DNA from: DUZB01 sp964407525
GTDB taxonomy: Bacteria > Desulfobacterota > DSM-4660 > Desulfatiglandales > Desulfatiglandaceae
Reading direction: 5' to 3'
Assembly: GCA_964407525.1 (NCBI GenBank)
Contig: CAYOWC010000022.1
Span: forward strand, 1-32,571
Length of the DNA stretch: 32,571 nucleotides
Program-made: the position numbers and the translations under genes
The notes under the pieces: model-generated
Databases searched by the model: none
Told to the model about the DNA's origin: nothing
Seen by the model: the letters and a program-made list of their open reading frames with translations, nothing else
Shown: piece by piece, positions 23,545 through 31,336 of the stretch
Position numbering within the stretch: the first letter of the stretch is position 1
Layout of the letters: every line of letters begins with the position of its first letter

Positions 23545-25191
23545 TTATTGCACTCTGATTTTATACACTTCGTTTGAGTTTGGATCGATCACGTGTACCG
23601 CACAGGCGATGCAGGGATCAAAGGAGTGAACGGTCCTTAAAATTTCAAGCGGTCTCTTCGGATCATCTATCGGTGTTCCAATGAGTGCTTCTTCCACGGG
23701 TCCGCGCTTGCCTTTTTCACAACGAGGTCCGAGGTTCCATGTGGAAGGAACTACATATTGATAATTCTTGATTTTCTTGTTTTCGATTTCAATCCAGTGG
23801 CCCAGGGATCCCCTGGCCACATCGTTCAGCCCGCAGCCTTTAGCGCTGTTGGGCATAGTCCAGGAAGCGCAGGTCTTGGTATCGCCTTTCTTCAGGTTTC
23901 CAATAAGTTCCATCATCCACCCCTCCATAGCATTGCCGATGACAAGGGTTTCCAAGCCTCGAGCTGCCGTACGGCCAAGCGTGGAGAAAAGAGCGGAAGA
24001 GGGAATATCCAGTTTCTGCAGGGTACTGTTGACTACAGCCTGGAAGTCCTTGTTTCCTTTGCCATAGGCTACGAGCACTCTTGCAAGCGGTCCTACCTCA
24101 CAGGCTTCTCCCTCGTAACGCGGAGCTTTGAGCCAGGAGTACTTGGCATCCGTGTTGTATTGAGGGTCATCTTTAAACGGAATGGTCTGTCCCTCATATG
24201 GATGCCTGGAAGGAGCTCCTTCATACCACGCGCGGTCAATATGTTCCGTTACCTTTGAGGGGTCGGCCATTTTTACGCCATCGAGGTTTCGATTCATGAT
24301 GACGCCACGAGGCAGGAAAAGACTTTCAGGTTCCTTGGCCGACATGGGCAGATCCCCCCAGGCCAGGAAGTTGGATGTTCCGCCGATACCGCCCCATTCC
24401 TTATAAAAGGATGCAATGGTGATCAGGTCGGGGATGTATACGTTTTTGATGAAATCCTGCGTTTGCTTCCAGATATAGAGGAATTCCGCGATCCGGTCCG
24501 GGGTGAGATCTCTTACACTGGTTATGCCTCCCACGCATAGAGCTTGCAGGTGGGGGTTCTTGGCTCCGAATATGGCATGATTTCTGACGGCCTTTGCCTG
24601 AATCCTGAGGGCCTCAATATAGTGGGCCACTGCCATGAGATTCGCTTCGGGAGGCAGTTTATAGGCGGGACTTCCCCAGTATCCGTTTGCAAAAGGACCG
24701 AGCTGCCCACTGTCCACAAAGGTTTTGATCCTTTGTTGTACCTGCTTGAAATAGGGCGTTCCACCATGGGTATCATTGCTCACATTGTCGGATAAAATAG
24801 CGGTTTTCTTGGGATCGGCGCTCAACGCGCTGACTACATCCACAAAGTCCAGGGCATGAAGATGATAGAAATGGACGATATGGTCATGCTGGAATTGGGT
24901 ACCATGCAGTAAATTTCTGATGATACGGGCGTTTTCGGGAATGGTAACGCCAACAGCGTCTTCTATTGCCCTCACCGAGGACAAATAATGGGTGTACGTT
25001 CAGACCCCGCACGAGCGTTGCACAAACAGAGGTGCATCCCTCGGGTCCCTCCCTTGAAGGATGATTTCGATGCCCCGGAACATCTGTCCGGAACTCCAGG
25101 CGTCTTTTACCTTACCTCCTTCAATTTCTACTTCGATTCTAAGATGACCTTCTATCCTTGTAATTGGATCGACTACAATTCTTTTACCCAT
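23545..25191 (-). CDS. hynA: Periplasmic [NiFe] hydrogenase large subunit, in-frame UGA (probable selenocysteine) in L1 motif
   Basis: Catalytic subunit of a periplasmic uptake-type hydrogenase. It reads as one 548-codon gene from ATG 25191 (AGGAG upstream) only if the UGA at 25000-25002 is decoded. The first 63 residues contain VVDPITRIEGHLRIEVEIEG and end in RSCGV; the frame resumes as TYTHYLSSVRAIEDAVGV. The family motif is RxCGxCxxxH, so the UGA replaces the second cysteine: Cys61-x-x-Sec64-x-x-x-His68. This position normally bridges Ni and Fe. The C-terminal motif is Cys527-x-x-Cys530-x-x-His533 (DPCIACAVH) followed by 15 residues for protease removal. A SECIS-like hairpin starts 12 nt after the UGA. 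Nothing else in the frame is damaged over 548 codons, which argues against a pseudogene. The gene symbol follows D. vulgaris usage. Export is by piggy-back on the Tat-tagged small subunit. Confidence 0.93.
24964..24987 (-). promoter_or_regulatory. Candidate bacterial SECIS element
   Basis: In the mRNA, UUGUCCUC and GAGGGCAA form an uninterrupted 8-bp stem (one G-U pair) closed by the loop GGU; past a single bulged U (at 24985) two more pairs, UA with UA, extend it to 10 pairs. The loop begins 23 nt after the UGA at 25000-25002. A short distance from UGA to the loop, G and U in the loop and a bulged U on the 5' side are the features SelB recognises in E. coli fdhF. The element is wholly inside the coding region, as bacterial SECIS elements are. 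Confidence 0.75.
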
Positions 25192-25253
25192 GTTATCTCC
25201 TCTCTTTTCCTAAGAGTATTTGCTTTTTGTTGAAACTGTCGCCATCTAAGGAT

Positions 25254-26198
25254 CTATTTGCTTTCTTCGAAAAATGGCGTCATCTTATCCCAGAAGCCCG
25301 GCTCGCTGCAGCCGATGCAGGGGTGTCCTGCTTCAACGGGCCAACTCGTTCCATCGTTGAACTTGGCAACGGGGCAATTGTTATAGGTGTCCGGACCTTT
25401 GCAGCCCATTTTATAGAGGCAATAACCCATTGCAGCTTCCTCAGAACCAAACTCTTCAACAAACTCATCATTTTCGTAATGTGACCTTCTGGGACATTGA
25501 TCGTGGATCGTTTTTCCATAGGCAAAGAGAGGCCTGCCCTGCTCGTCCAGATCGGGAAGTTTGCCAAGGAGCAGGTAGTTTACGATGGTCCCCACAAAGT
25601 TGATGGGATTGGGTGGACAACCGGCGATGTTGACCGTCTTGATGCCCAGGGCTTCTCCGACCCCTTTATATCCACCAGGATTGGGACTGGCGGCCTGGAT
25701 GCCTCCATAAGAGGAGCAGGCGCCGATACAAACCACTGCGGCTGCTTTCGGGCAGACGTCCTTCGCAATTTCCAGAAAGGTCCGGCCACCGACTTTCCCG
25801 TAACCGCCGTTGTACTTGGTCGCAATCGCGCCTTCAACTACACAGATGAATTTCCCCTTGTATTTCTTTACTGCCGAATGAAGTACATCTTCAGCCTGAT
25901 GTCCGGCTGCAGCCATGATGGTTTCATGGTAGGTGATGTCAAGGATATTAATGACCAGCTCATCGATCCAGGGATACATGGATCGGAGTGTTGCTTCGGA
26001 ACAACCGGTACATTCAGCAAAATGCAGCCATACGACCGGAGGCCTCTGTTTTGGCGCAGCAAATACTTCAGCAACCTTCGGGATGAAAGAGGATGAAAGT
26101 CCCATGGTAGCGGTTAACACACCGCAGAACTTCATGAAATCCCTTCGTGAGACCCCTTTGCTTTCCAGCCTTTCATAAAACTCCTTGTTTTCTTTCAT
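25254..26198 (-). CDS. hynB: Periplasmic [NiFe] hydrogenase small subunit
   Basis: Electron-transfer subunit with three iron-sulfur clusters, exported with the large subunit. 314 residues. Tat signal SRRDFMK at residues 17-23, then a hydrophobic stretch and probable cleavage near FAAP. Proximal cluster ligands include Cys63 and Cys66 (ECTGCSEATL), the GACSSYGG cysteine and AGCPPNP. Distal cluster: IHDQCPRRSHYE and YCLYKMGCKGPD. Medial cluster: NNCPVAKFND...HPCIGCSEPGFWD; the proline in SWPVEAGHPC matches the proline of D. gigas where [4Fe-4S] medial clusters have Cys, which suggests a [3Fe-4S] medial cluster. The large subunit follows after 62 bp. Confidence 0.96.
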   Translation of the reverse strand: MKENKEFYERLESKGVSRRDFMKFCGVLTATMGLSSSFIPKVAEVFAAPKQRPPVVWLHFAECTGCSEATLRSMYPWIDELVINILDITYHETIMAAAGHQAEDVLHSAVKKYKGKFICVVEGAIATKYNGGYGKVGGRTFLEIAKDVCPKAAAVVCIGACSSYGGIQAASPNPGGYKGVGEALGIKTVNIAGCPPNPINFVGTIVNYLLLGKLPDLDEQGRPLFAYGKTIHDQCPRRSHYENDEFVEEFGSEEAAMGYCLYKMGCKGPDTYNNCPVAKFNDGTSWPVEAGHPCIGCSEPGFWDKMTPFFEESK

Positions 26199-26268
26199 TC
26201 GGCACCTCCTGATGCAAGTTTATGGGACCATAATTGATGTTGGAAAACATATCGCAAAATGCTGAAAG

Positions 26269-26296
26269 TATCTTAAAAAAGGTTCCGGTTTGTCAA
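26269..26296 (-). promoter_or_regulatory. Probable promoter of the hydrogenase operon
   Basis: Minus strand TTGACA (26291-26296), 16-nt spacer, AAGATA (26269-26274), giving a leader of about 65 nt before the small-subunit gene. Nothing else is seen in 26199-26524 except this. Confidence 0.5.
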
Positions 26297-26524
26297 GGGT
26301 TTTTGTTTCCGATAGCAATCTTTTTTATGGTGGAATCTTTGTGGGGTCTTCTGATAAGTTATGCAAACTGTTTTCCGGCCCCAAAAGCTAACGTGTTTCC
26401 ATCCATAAACATGAATGAAAGAAGCTATGGCTTGATTTTACCATGTTCTATCTGATATCTTTCTGACCATGGTGAGTTCGTCATGAAATTTTTCGGATTT
26501 TTTGATATATGAAGGGGCAAGGTA

Positions 26525-27511
26525 TTGGCAGATTTTATAGAAAACGTTGTGCTTGTTTACGGACCTCGAAAGTCCGGAACAACATTGCTTCATAACCTGC
26601 TGGATGGAGGCAGGGATATCCTGGTGATCCCGGATGAACTCAAATTGAAATTCATTCTTGAAAAAATTCTTGAAAGCCCCTTTGAGAAAAAGAGATTTTA
26701 TTTTTCAAAAGGCAGAAGTTTTTTTAAGAATCTGGAAGTCACGGAAAGGGCAGGCCGATGGCGAGTTGTGATGAAAGGCCCTTTCAAGACCGGAAATATT
26801 TCCTCCGAAGATTTAAGCAGGAAATTTGACGCGAAAGAATATGCGGAAAGCCTGAATCACATAGCGAACGACCCGGACACGGAAGACCTCAGAGATCTTT
26901 ATGTTGGAGATCTGCTTGCGTTTAAAAATGCTGTGAAAGAAGATGGAAATTACGGGTATTGGGCATCCAAAGAGGTAGGAGGGAACCCTGAATCGATTAC
27001 GATCCACCTGAAAAGTGTGTTTCCCCGTGCAAAATTCATATACATCGCGAGAGATCCGAACCTTATTGTTCGAAGCATTCTTTTGAAAGAGAGGCGCAAA
27101 GGAAAGACCTTGTCGGTAATGAGGATCTTAAGGGAGTGTTTGCAGGCACAGGGCATTATGGGTTATTATGAGAAAATGGGAAAAAGTCCTGATCAGATTC
27201 TGGTTTTCTATGAAGACCTTGTGAAGGACACGCAGAGGGAAATGCATAGAATTGCCAATTTTCTTCAGATCCACTACGATGAAATCTTTCAAAGGCCTTC
27301 TCTGTTTGGTGTGGGAGTGAAAGTGGGAACCTCATCGAAGAATACAAAGGCTGTTTTTCTGGAAAAAGAAGACTGGAAAGAAGGATTGTCTCTGAGAGAA
27401 AAAATGGCCATGATGGTTTTTCATTTTTCCTATCGTTTCTATAAAAAGGTTGTGGGTGGAAATGCAGGCGACTATCAAACCCTTAGGAAAATGGTTCTGA
27501 ATATTCCTTAA
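26525..27511 (+). CDS. Sulfotransferase family protein
   Basis: Probable PAPS-dependent sulfotransferase transferring a sulfuryl group to a sugar or other acceptor. 328 residues, TTG start preceded by an AGGGG/AAGG stretch. The 5'-phosphosulfate loop is GPRKSGTTLLHNLLD (residues 13-27), at the N-terminus as in the family; the 3'-phosphate-binding motif is FIYIARDPNLIVRSI with Arg176 and Ser near 184. A soluble protein without a signal peptide. It lies just upstream of the neuB-type gene on the same strand (209-bp gap), so it may modify the same surface glycan, which is inference. Confidence 0.82.
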   Translation: MADFIENVVLVYGPRKSGTTLLHNLLDGGRDILVIPDELKLKFILEKILESPFEKKRFYFSKGRSFFKNLEVTERAGRWRVVMKGPFKTGNISSEDLSRKFDAKEYAESLNHIANDPDTEDLRDLYVGDLLAFKNAVKEDGNYGYWASKEVGGNPESITIHLKSVFPRAKFIYIARDPNLIVRSILLKERRKGKTLSVMRILRECLQAQGIMGYYEKMGKSPDQILVFYEDLVKDTQREMHRIANFLQIHYDEIFQRPSLFGVGVKVGTSSKNTKAVFLEKEDWKEGLSLREKMAMMVFHFSYRFYKKVVGGNAGDYQTLRKMVLNIP

Positions 27512-27593
27512 TAAGAAGTACGGGTACACCTTGACTTTTATCCGGATCAAAGTAGGATGAAATTTTTTTTAGAATAAATAAGAAAGATGAAGT

Positions 27594-27628
27594 CGCAAAA
27601 AGCCGCAAAAAGCCGCAAAATTCGCAAA
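27594..27628 (+). repeat. Short tandem array of CGCAAAAAGC
   Basis: Successive CGCAAAAAGC, CGCAAAAAGC, CGCAAAATT, CGCAAACCG units of 9-10 bp in the gap before the neuB-type gene. Too short for a CRISPR and without spacers; probably slippage-generated. Confidence 0.6.
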
Positions 27629-27720
27629 CCGAATAGAACTAAGTTCAACAAAATAAATCATTTATAGCCGAAAAAATCGCTCTAACTGACTTTTTGGGAG
27701 ACTATCAAGAAAGGAATAAA

Positions 27721-28767
27721 ATGAAAACCATATTGGTTGACGGCGTGCCTATTAATGATCCTGAACGTTGTTATGTCATCGCGGAAATCGGGCATAATCA
27801 CCAGGGGGATGTGGAAAAAGCCAAAGAAATGTTTCATGTGGCTAAGTGGTGCGGGGTGGATGCCGTCAAGTTGCAGAAGAGAAACAACAAAGATCTGTTT
27901 ACTCGCGACATATACGATACTCCTTACGATAACGAAAACAGTTTTGGCAATACCTATGGCGATCATCGGGAGGCTCTTGAATTTGGAAAGGAAGAATACA
28001 GGGAACTCCAGAGGTGCGCAGAAGAAATCGGTATCACGCTTTTCGCAACGGCCTTTGATTTAGAAAGTGCGGATTTCTTAGCTGATCTCGACATGCCGGC
28101 TTTCAAGATTGCTTCCGGGGACCTGAAAAACACCCCCCTCCAAAGGCATATCGCAGGTTTTGGCAAACCGATTTTTCTGAGCACCGGTGGGGGAACCTTT
28201 GAGGATGTGAAACGCGCCTACGAAACGATTATACCGATCAATCCGCAACTGTGTATTATGCAGTGTACCGCTTCCTATCCGGCGCGGGTTGAGGATCTGA
28301 ACCTGCGGGTTATAACCCGCTACAAGGCCCGGTTTCCGGATGCAGTTATCGGTCTTTCAGATCACCAGAACGGGATTGCCATGGCCGTGGTAGGATACCT
28401 TCTGGGCGCCCAGGCGATTGAAAAACATTTCACGTTGAATCGGGCTTCCAAAGGGACCGATCATTCCTATTCTCTGGAGCCGGTGGGTATGCGGAAATTG
28501 GTCCGCGATCTACGCCGTGTTTCTCTTGCCCTTGGTTCGGAGGAGAAGACTCCTCTCGATTGTGAGCTGAAACCTTTGCACAAAATGGGGAAAAAGCTGG
28601 TGGCCGCCCATCCTCTGAAATCGGGACAGGTTCTCCGGGGTGAAGATGTGGCGATCCGGTCGCCGGGCGACGGACTGGCGCCTTTCGAGCTGGACAATGT
28701 TTTAGGGAAGACGGTGACAAGGGATCTGGAACAAGATGAGAATATTTCGTTTGAGGTTCTGAGATGA
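27721..28767 (+). CDS. neuB: NeuB-type nonulosonic acid synthase
   Basis: Condenses phosphoenolpyruvate with an N-acyl-hexosamine-type sugar to a 9-carbon nonulosonic acid (sialic, legionaminic or pseudaminic type). 348 residues from ATG 27721 (AAGGA 6 nt upstream). N-terminal TIM-barrel: VIAEIGHNHQGDVEKAKEM, AVKLQKRN, FKIASGDLKNTPL, STGGGTFEDV, CTASYPA, GLSDHQNG, AIEKHFTLNR. C-terminal SAF (antifreeze-like) domain from about residue 285: KKLVAAHPLKSGQVLRGEDV. It is followed after 7 bp by the SDR gene. Which sugar it uses cannot be read from sequence, since no epimerase or aminotransferase genes are nearby. Confidence 0.92.
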   Translation: MKTILVDGVPINDPERCYVIAEIGHNHQGDVEKAKEMFHVAKWCGVDAVKLQKRNNKDLFTRDIYDTPYDNENSFGNTYGDHREALEFGKEEYRELQRCAEEIGITLFATAFDLESADFLADLDMPAFKIASGDLKNTPLQRHIAGFGKPIFLSTGGGTFEDVKRAYETIIPINPQLCIMQCTASYPARVEDLNLRVITRYKARFPDAVIGLSDHQNGIAMAVVGYLLGAQAIEKHFTLNRASKGTDHSYSLEPVGMRKLVRDLRRVSLALGSEEKTPLDCELKPLHKMGKKLVAAHPLKSGQVLRGEDVAIRSPGDGLAPFELDNVLGKTVTRDLEQDENISFEVLR

Positions 28768-28774
28768 GGTATAC

Positions 28775-29599
28775 ATGATTACCAATGATCCCATGTTCAG
28801 TGTGGAGGGCAGGGTTGCAATAGTGACAGGAGGAATGGGGCAACTGGGAACCGCCTACGCCACGGCTCTTTCTGAGCGGGGTGCAAAGGTTGCGTTGTTT
28901 GACATAACCTCTGAGACGAAGTTCGGGAACGAGGCCTTTGATAAAGGGTTGGATAACAAAAATATCGTATCGTTTCAGGTGGATATAACTGATGAACAGG
29001 TGGTGAAAGATGTTGTCACGGAGGTAGTGGAACTCTGGGAAGAACCACATATCCTGATCAACAACGCTGCCCTAGATTCGCCCCCGGATGCCCCTCCCGA
29101 GGAAGTGGGACCCTTTGAAACCTATCCGGTTTCTTCCTTTGAAAAGGTCATGGACGTTAACGTGAAAGGATCTTTCATCTGTTGCCAGGTCATTGGCGAT
29201 GCAATGGCCAGGAAAGGTCGAGGCTCCATTGTCAATATCTCCAGTACTTACGGTATTCTTTCCCCGTGCCAGGATATCTACGAATTCAGGCGCAAGAATG
29301 ACGAGACATTCTTTAAACCAGTGGCTTATTCGGTTTCAAAATCGGCTGTGCTCAACCTGACCCGTTACCTCGCTACCTATTGGGCCAAAAAAGGGGTTCG
29401 TGTAAATACTCTGACCCTTGCCGGAGTATTTAACAATCAACCCGAAGAGTTTTTGGATGCCTATTGCTCCAGGATTCCCATGGCAAGGATGGCCAATCCG
29501 GATGAACTCTGTGGCGCCATCCTCTTTCTGGCCTCCGACGCCTCTTCATACATGACAGGGTCTAACCTGGTGGTGGATGGTGGCTGGTCTGCGTGGTAG
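28775..29599 (+). CDS. Short-chain dehydrogenase/reductase (PtmA-like)
   Basis: NAD(P)-dependent oxidoreductase of the classical SDR fold, 274 residues. Nucleotide-binding TGGMGQLG at residues 18-25, NNA near residue 97, catalytic Ser157 (NISSTYG), Tyr185 and Lys189 (YSVSK), and the C-terminal GSNLVVDGGWSAW. By its place in a neuB/neuA cluster and its overall look it resembles PtmA-type enzymes found in legionaminic-acid flagellin glycosylation loci of Campylobacter; the substrate is inferred to be a sugar intermediate. It is probably translated from the neuB transcript. Confidence 0.88.
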   Translation: MITNDPMFSVEGRVAIVTGGMGQLGTAYATALSERGAKVALFDITSETKFGNEAFDKGLDNKNIVSFQVDITDEQVVKDVVTEVVELWEEPHILINNAALDSPPDAPPEEVGPFETYPVSSFEKVMDVNVKGSFICCQVIGDAMARKGRGSIVNISSTYGILSPCQDIYEFRRKNDETFFKPVAYSVSKSAVLNLTRYLATYWAKKGVRVNTLTLAGVFNNQPEEFLDAYCSRIPMARMANPDELCGAILFLASDASSYMTGSNLVVDGGWSAW

Positions 29600-29620
29600 A
29601 GGGGGGAGGAGCAGGATTGC

Positions 29621-29834
29621 GGGTTGCAGTTTTCAGGTCAATGCCATTTACTTAAGAACATTTCAAAAGATAACAATCGAGTGACGAACAACCGAACAAT
29701 TGAACAATCGAACCAAAGGCTCTCTGGAGGCAAGGGAATGCTGGCCTGATTTTTTGCCGTTCCGTTCGAATGTTCGTCAATCGAATGTTCGTTATTCGTC
29801 ATGCTGTTAAGTTAATGACATTGGGTTTCAGGTT
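29621..29834. repeat. Inverted-repeat element, copy C (GAACAATCGAAC-rich)
   Basis: CAATGCCATTTACTTAAG (29639-29656) is matched in inverted orientation by 29806-29823 (15 of 18). Inside, GACGAACAACCGAACAATTG-rich sequence (29680-29714) is mirrored by TTCGAATGTTCGTCAATCGA-rich sequence (29759-29801). TTTCAGGT occurs in direct orientation at both ends (29631-29638, 29826-29833) and is shared with the repeats at 7238 and 18911. No coding capacity is seen in this gap. Confidence 0.65.
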
Positions 29835-29866
29835 TAATTCAAATGTAGTTTCATCTGAGGTTTCCT

Positions 29867-31336
29867 ATGAAGGGGTCAATCCCGAAAGAAATTCCTAACT
29901 GGATCAATAACGAACTGTGCCCGGCGCAATCGGGCGACTGGTTTGATAAATACAATCCTGCTGATGGAAAAGTCTTGTGTTGTGTCGCCCGTTCGGGCGC
30001 GGCAGATGTGAAAAAGGCTGTGGAAGCTGCCGGGAATGCCCGGAGGGCGTGGGGTGAAAAGACGGCGGTAGAGAGAGGCGAAATCATGCGTGCCATTGCC
30101 GTTTGCATGTCGGATCGCAAGCAGGAGATTGCTGAAATTGTCGCCCTGGAGACGGGGAAAAGCAAGGCCGATGCTCTTGGAGAAACAGAGGCTGCTATCG
30201 AGATGGGTTTTTTTGTGGCCGGTGAAGGAAGACGCAATTATGGCAAGACCACAAGCGCAACTATGGCCCACCGGACCGTCATGACTACGCGGATGCCCCT
30301 TGGCATTGCTGCATTAATCATTGCTTCCAATACCCCCATAGCAAATGTGGCCTGGAAAGCCTTTCCTTCCATGTTCTGCGGAAATGCATCCATCATGAAG
30401 CCTTCGGAGGATACGCCGGCGACAGCAGTCATTTTTGGCGAGATCTGCAGAGATGCCGGATTGCCGCCCGGTGTTTTTAATCTGGTCCAGGGGTTTGGTT
30501 CTGAAGCCGGGGCTCCCCTGGTTGCATCGCCCGATGTGGCTTTGGTGAGCTTTACCGGGTCATGTGATACGGGGCGTTTGATACAGAAAGCAGCCGGTGA
30601 GCGACTGGCCAAGGTCTGTATGGAGCTTGGCGGAAAAAATGCCCTGGTTGTATGTGATGATGCGGATCCTGCCAACGCAGAAAAATGGGTCCTCTCTTCC
30701 GCATTCAGCAATGCGGGGCAGCGTTGTGCCGCTGCAAGCCGCGTGATCGTTTTTGATGCGATCTATGATGCATTCAAGGAAGGGCTTGTGCGGTCAACCC
30801 GCGAATTGAGAATTGGCATTGGGGATGATGATTTTCTGGGCCCTGTAATCAATGAAAAACATCTGAAATATATGCTGGCTGAAGTGGAACGGGCAGTGGG
30901 AAATGGTGCGTCTGTTCTTGTGGGGGGCCATCGCATGGACGGTCCCGATTATTCGGGCGGGTACTATATGGCGCCCACAATCCTTGAAAATGCGGATGCG
31001 GATGCGGAGATTTCTCAAAAGGAATTGTTTGGTCCCATTACAATTCTCTATCGGGTTGCGGATTTCGAGGAGGCCATGGCCTTTGTCAATAATTCAAAGC
31101 TCGGACTAACCTCGTCCATCCATACAGGCAGTATCCACCGAGCCATGGAATATGCTGAGCGGGTAGAAGCCGGTGTGGTGGTGATCAACGGGGGAACCCA
31201 CGGCAGTGAACCCCACATGGGTTTTGGCGGCGTGAAGAACTCGGGCACTGGATGGCGGGAAGCGGGGCTGGAGGCCATGGATGTGTACAGCGACTGGAAA
31301 TATATCAATATTATTCATGATCCGGAGAAAACCTAA
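29867..31336 (+). CDS. NAD(P)-dependent aldehyde dehydrogenase
   Basis: Oxidises an aldehyde to an acid with NAD(P). 489 residues, full length. Catalytic Cys287 (NAGQRCAAASR) and general-base Glu253 (MELGGKN) are present; the coenzyme region has SNTPIANVAWKAFPS, KPSEDTP and FTGSCDTG. The ATG is preceded by AGGTTTCCT, the same 9 bases as before truA. It lies between the SDR and the cytidylyltransferase, and the latter starts directly after its stop. An aldehyde dehydrogenase is unusual in a nonulosonic acid cluster; it could oxidise a sugar aldehyde, but the substrate is unknown. Confidence 0.92.
   Translation: MKGSIPKEIPNWINNELCPAQSGDWFDKYNPADGKVLCCVARSGAADVKKAVEAAGNARRAWGEKTAVERGEIMRAIAVCMSDRKQEIAEIVALETGKSKADALGETEAAIEMGFFVAGEGRRNYGKTTSATMAHRTVMTTRMPLGIAALIIASNTPIANVAWKAFPSMFCGNASIMKPSEDTPATAVIFGEICRDAGLPPGVFNLVQGFGSEAGAPLVASPDVALVSFTGSCDTGRLIQKAAGERLAKVCMELGGKNALVVCDDADPANAEKWVLSSAFSNAGQRCAAASRVIVFDAIYDAFKEGLVRSTRELRIGIGDDDFLGPVINEKHLKYMLAEVERAVGNGASVLVGGHRMDGPDYSGGYYMAPTILENADADAEISQKELFGPITILYRVADFEEAMAFVNNSKLGLTSSIHTGSIHRAMEYAERVEAGVVVINGGTHGSEPHMGFGGVKNSGTGWREAGLEAMDVYSDWKYINIIHDPEKT

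Noticed and set aside
25000..25002. Reading the UGA as a true stop that makes the hydrogenase a pseudogene
   Set aside because: The frame is open on both sides for 548 codons with all other motifs intact, the UGA falls exactly on a catalytic cysteine, and a SECIS-like hairpin follows. It stays the main alternative until reads or Sec genes are checked.
27594..27628. CRISPR-like array
   Set aside because: Units are 9-10 bp, contiguous and without spacers; a short slippage repeat explains it. No CRISPR array or cas gene was seen in the window.
28430..29050. 206-residue minus-strand open frame across the neuB/SDR junction
   Set aside because: Shadow of two well-supported genes; low-complexity translation and no ribosome site.
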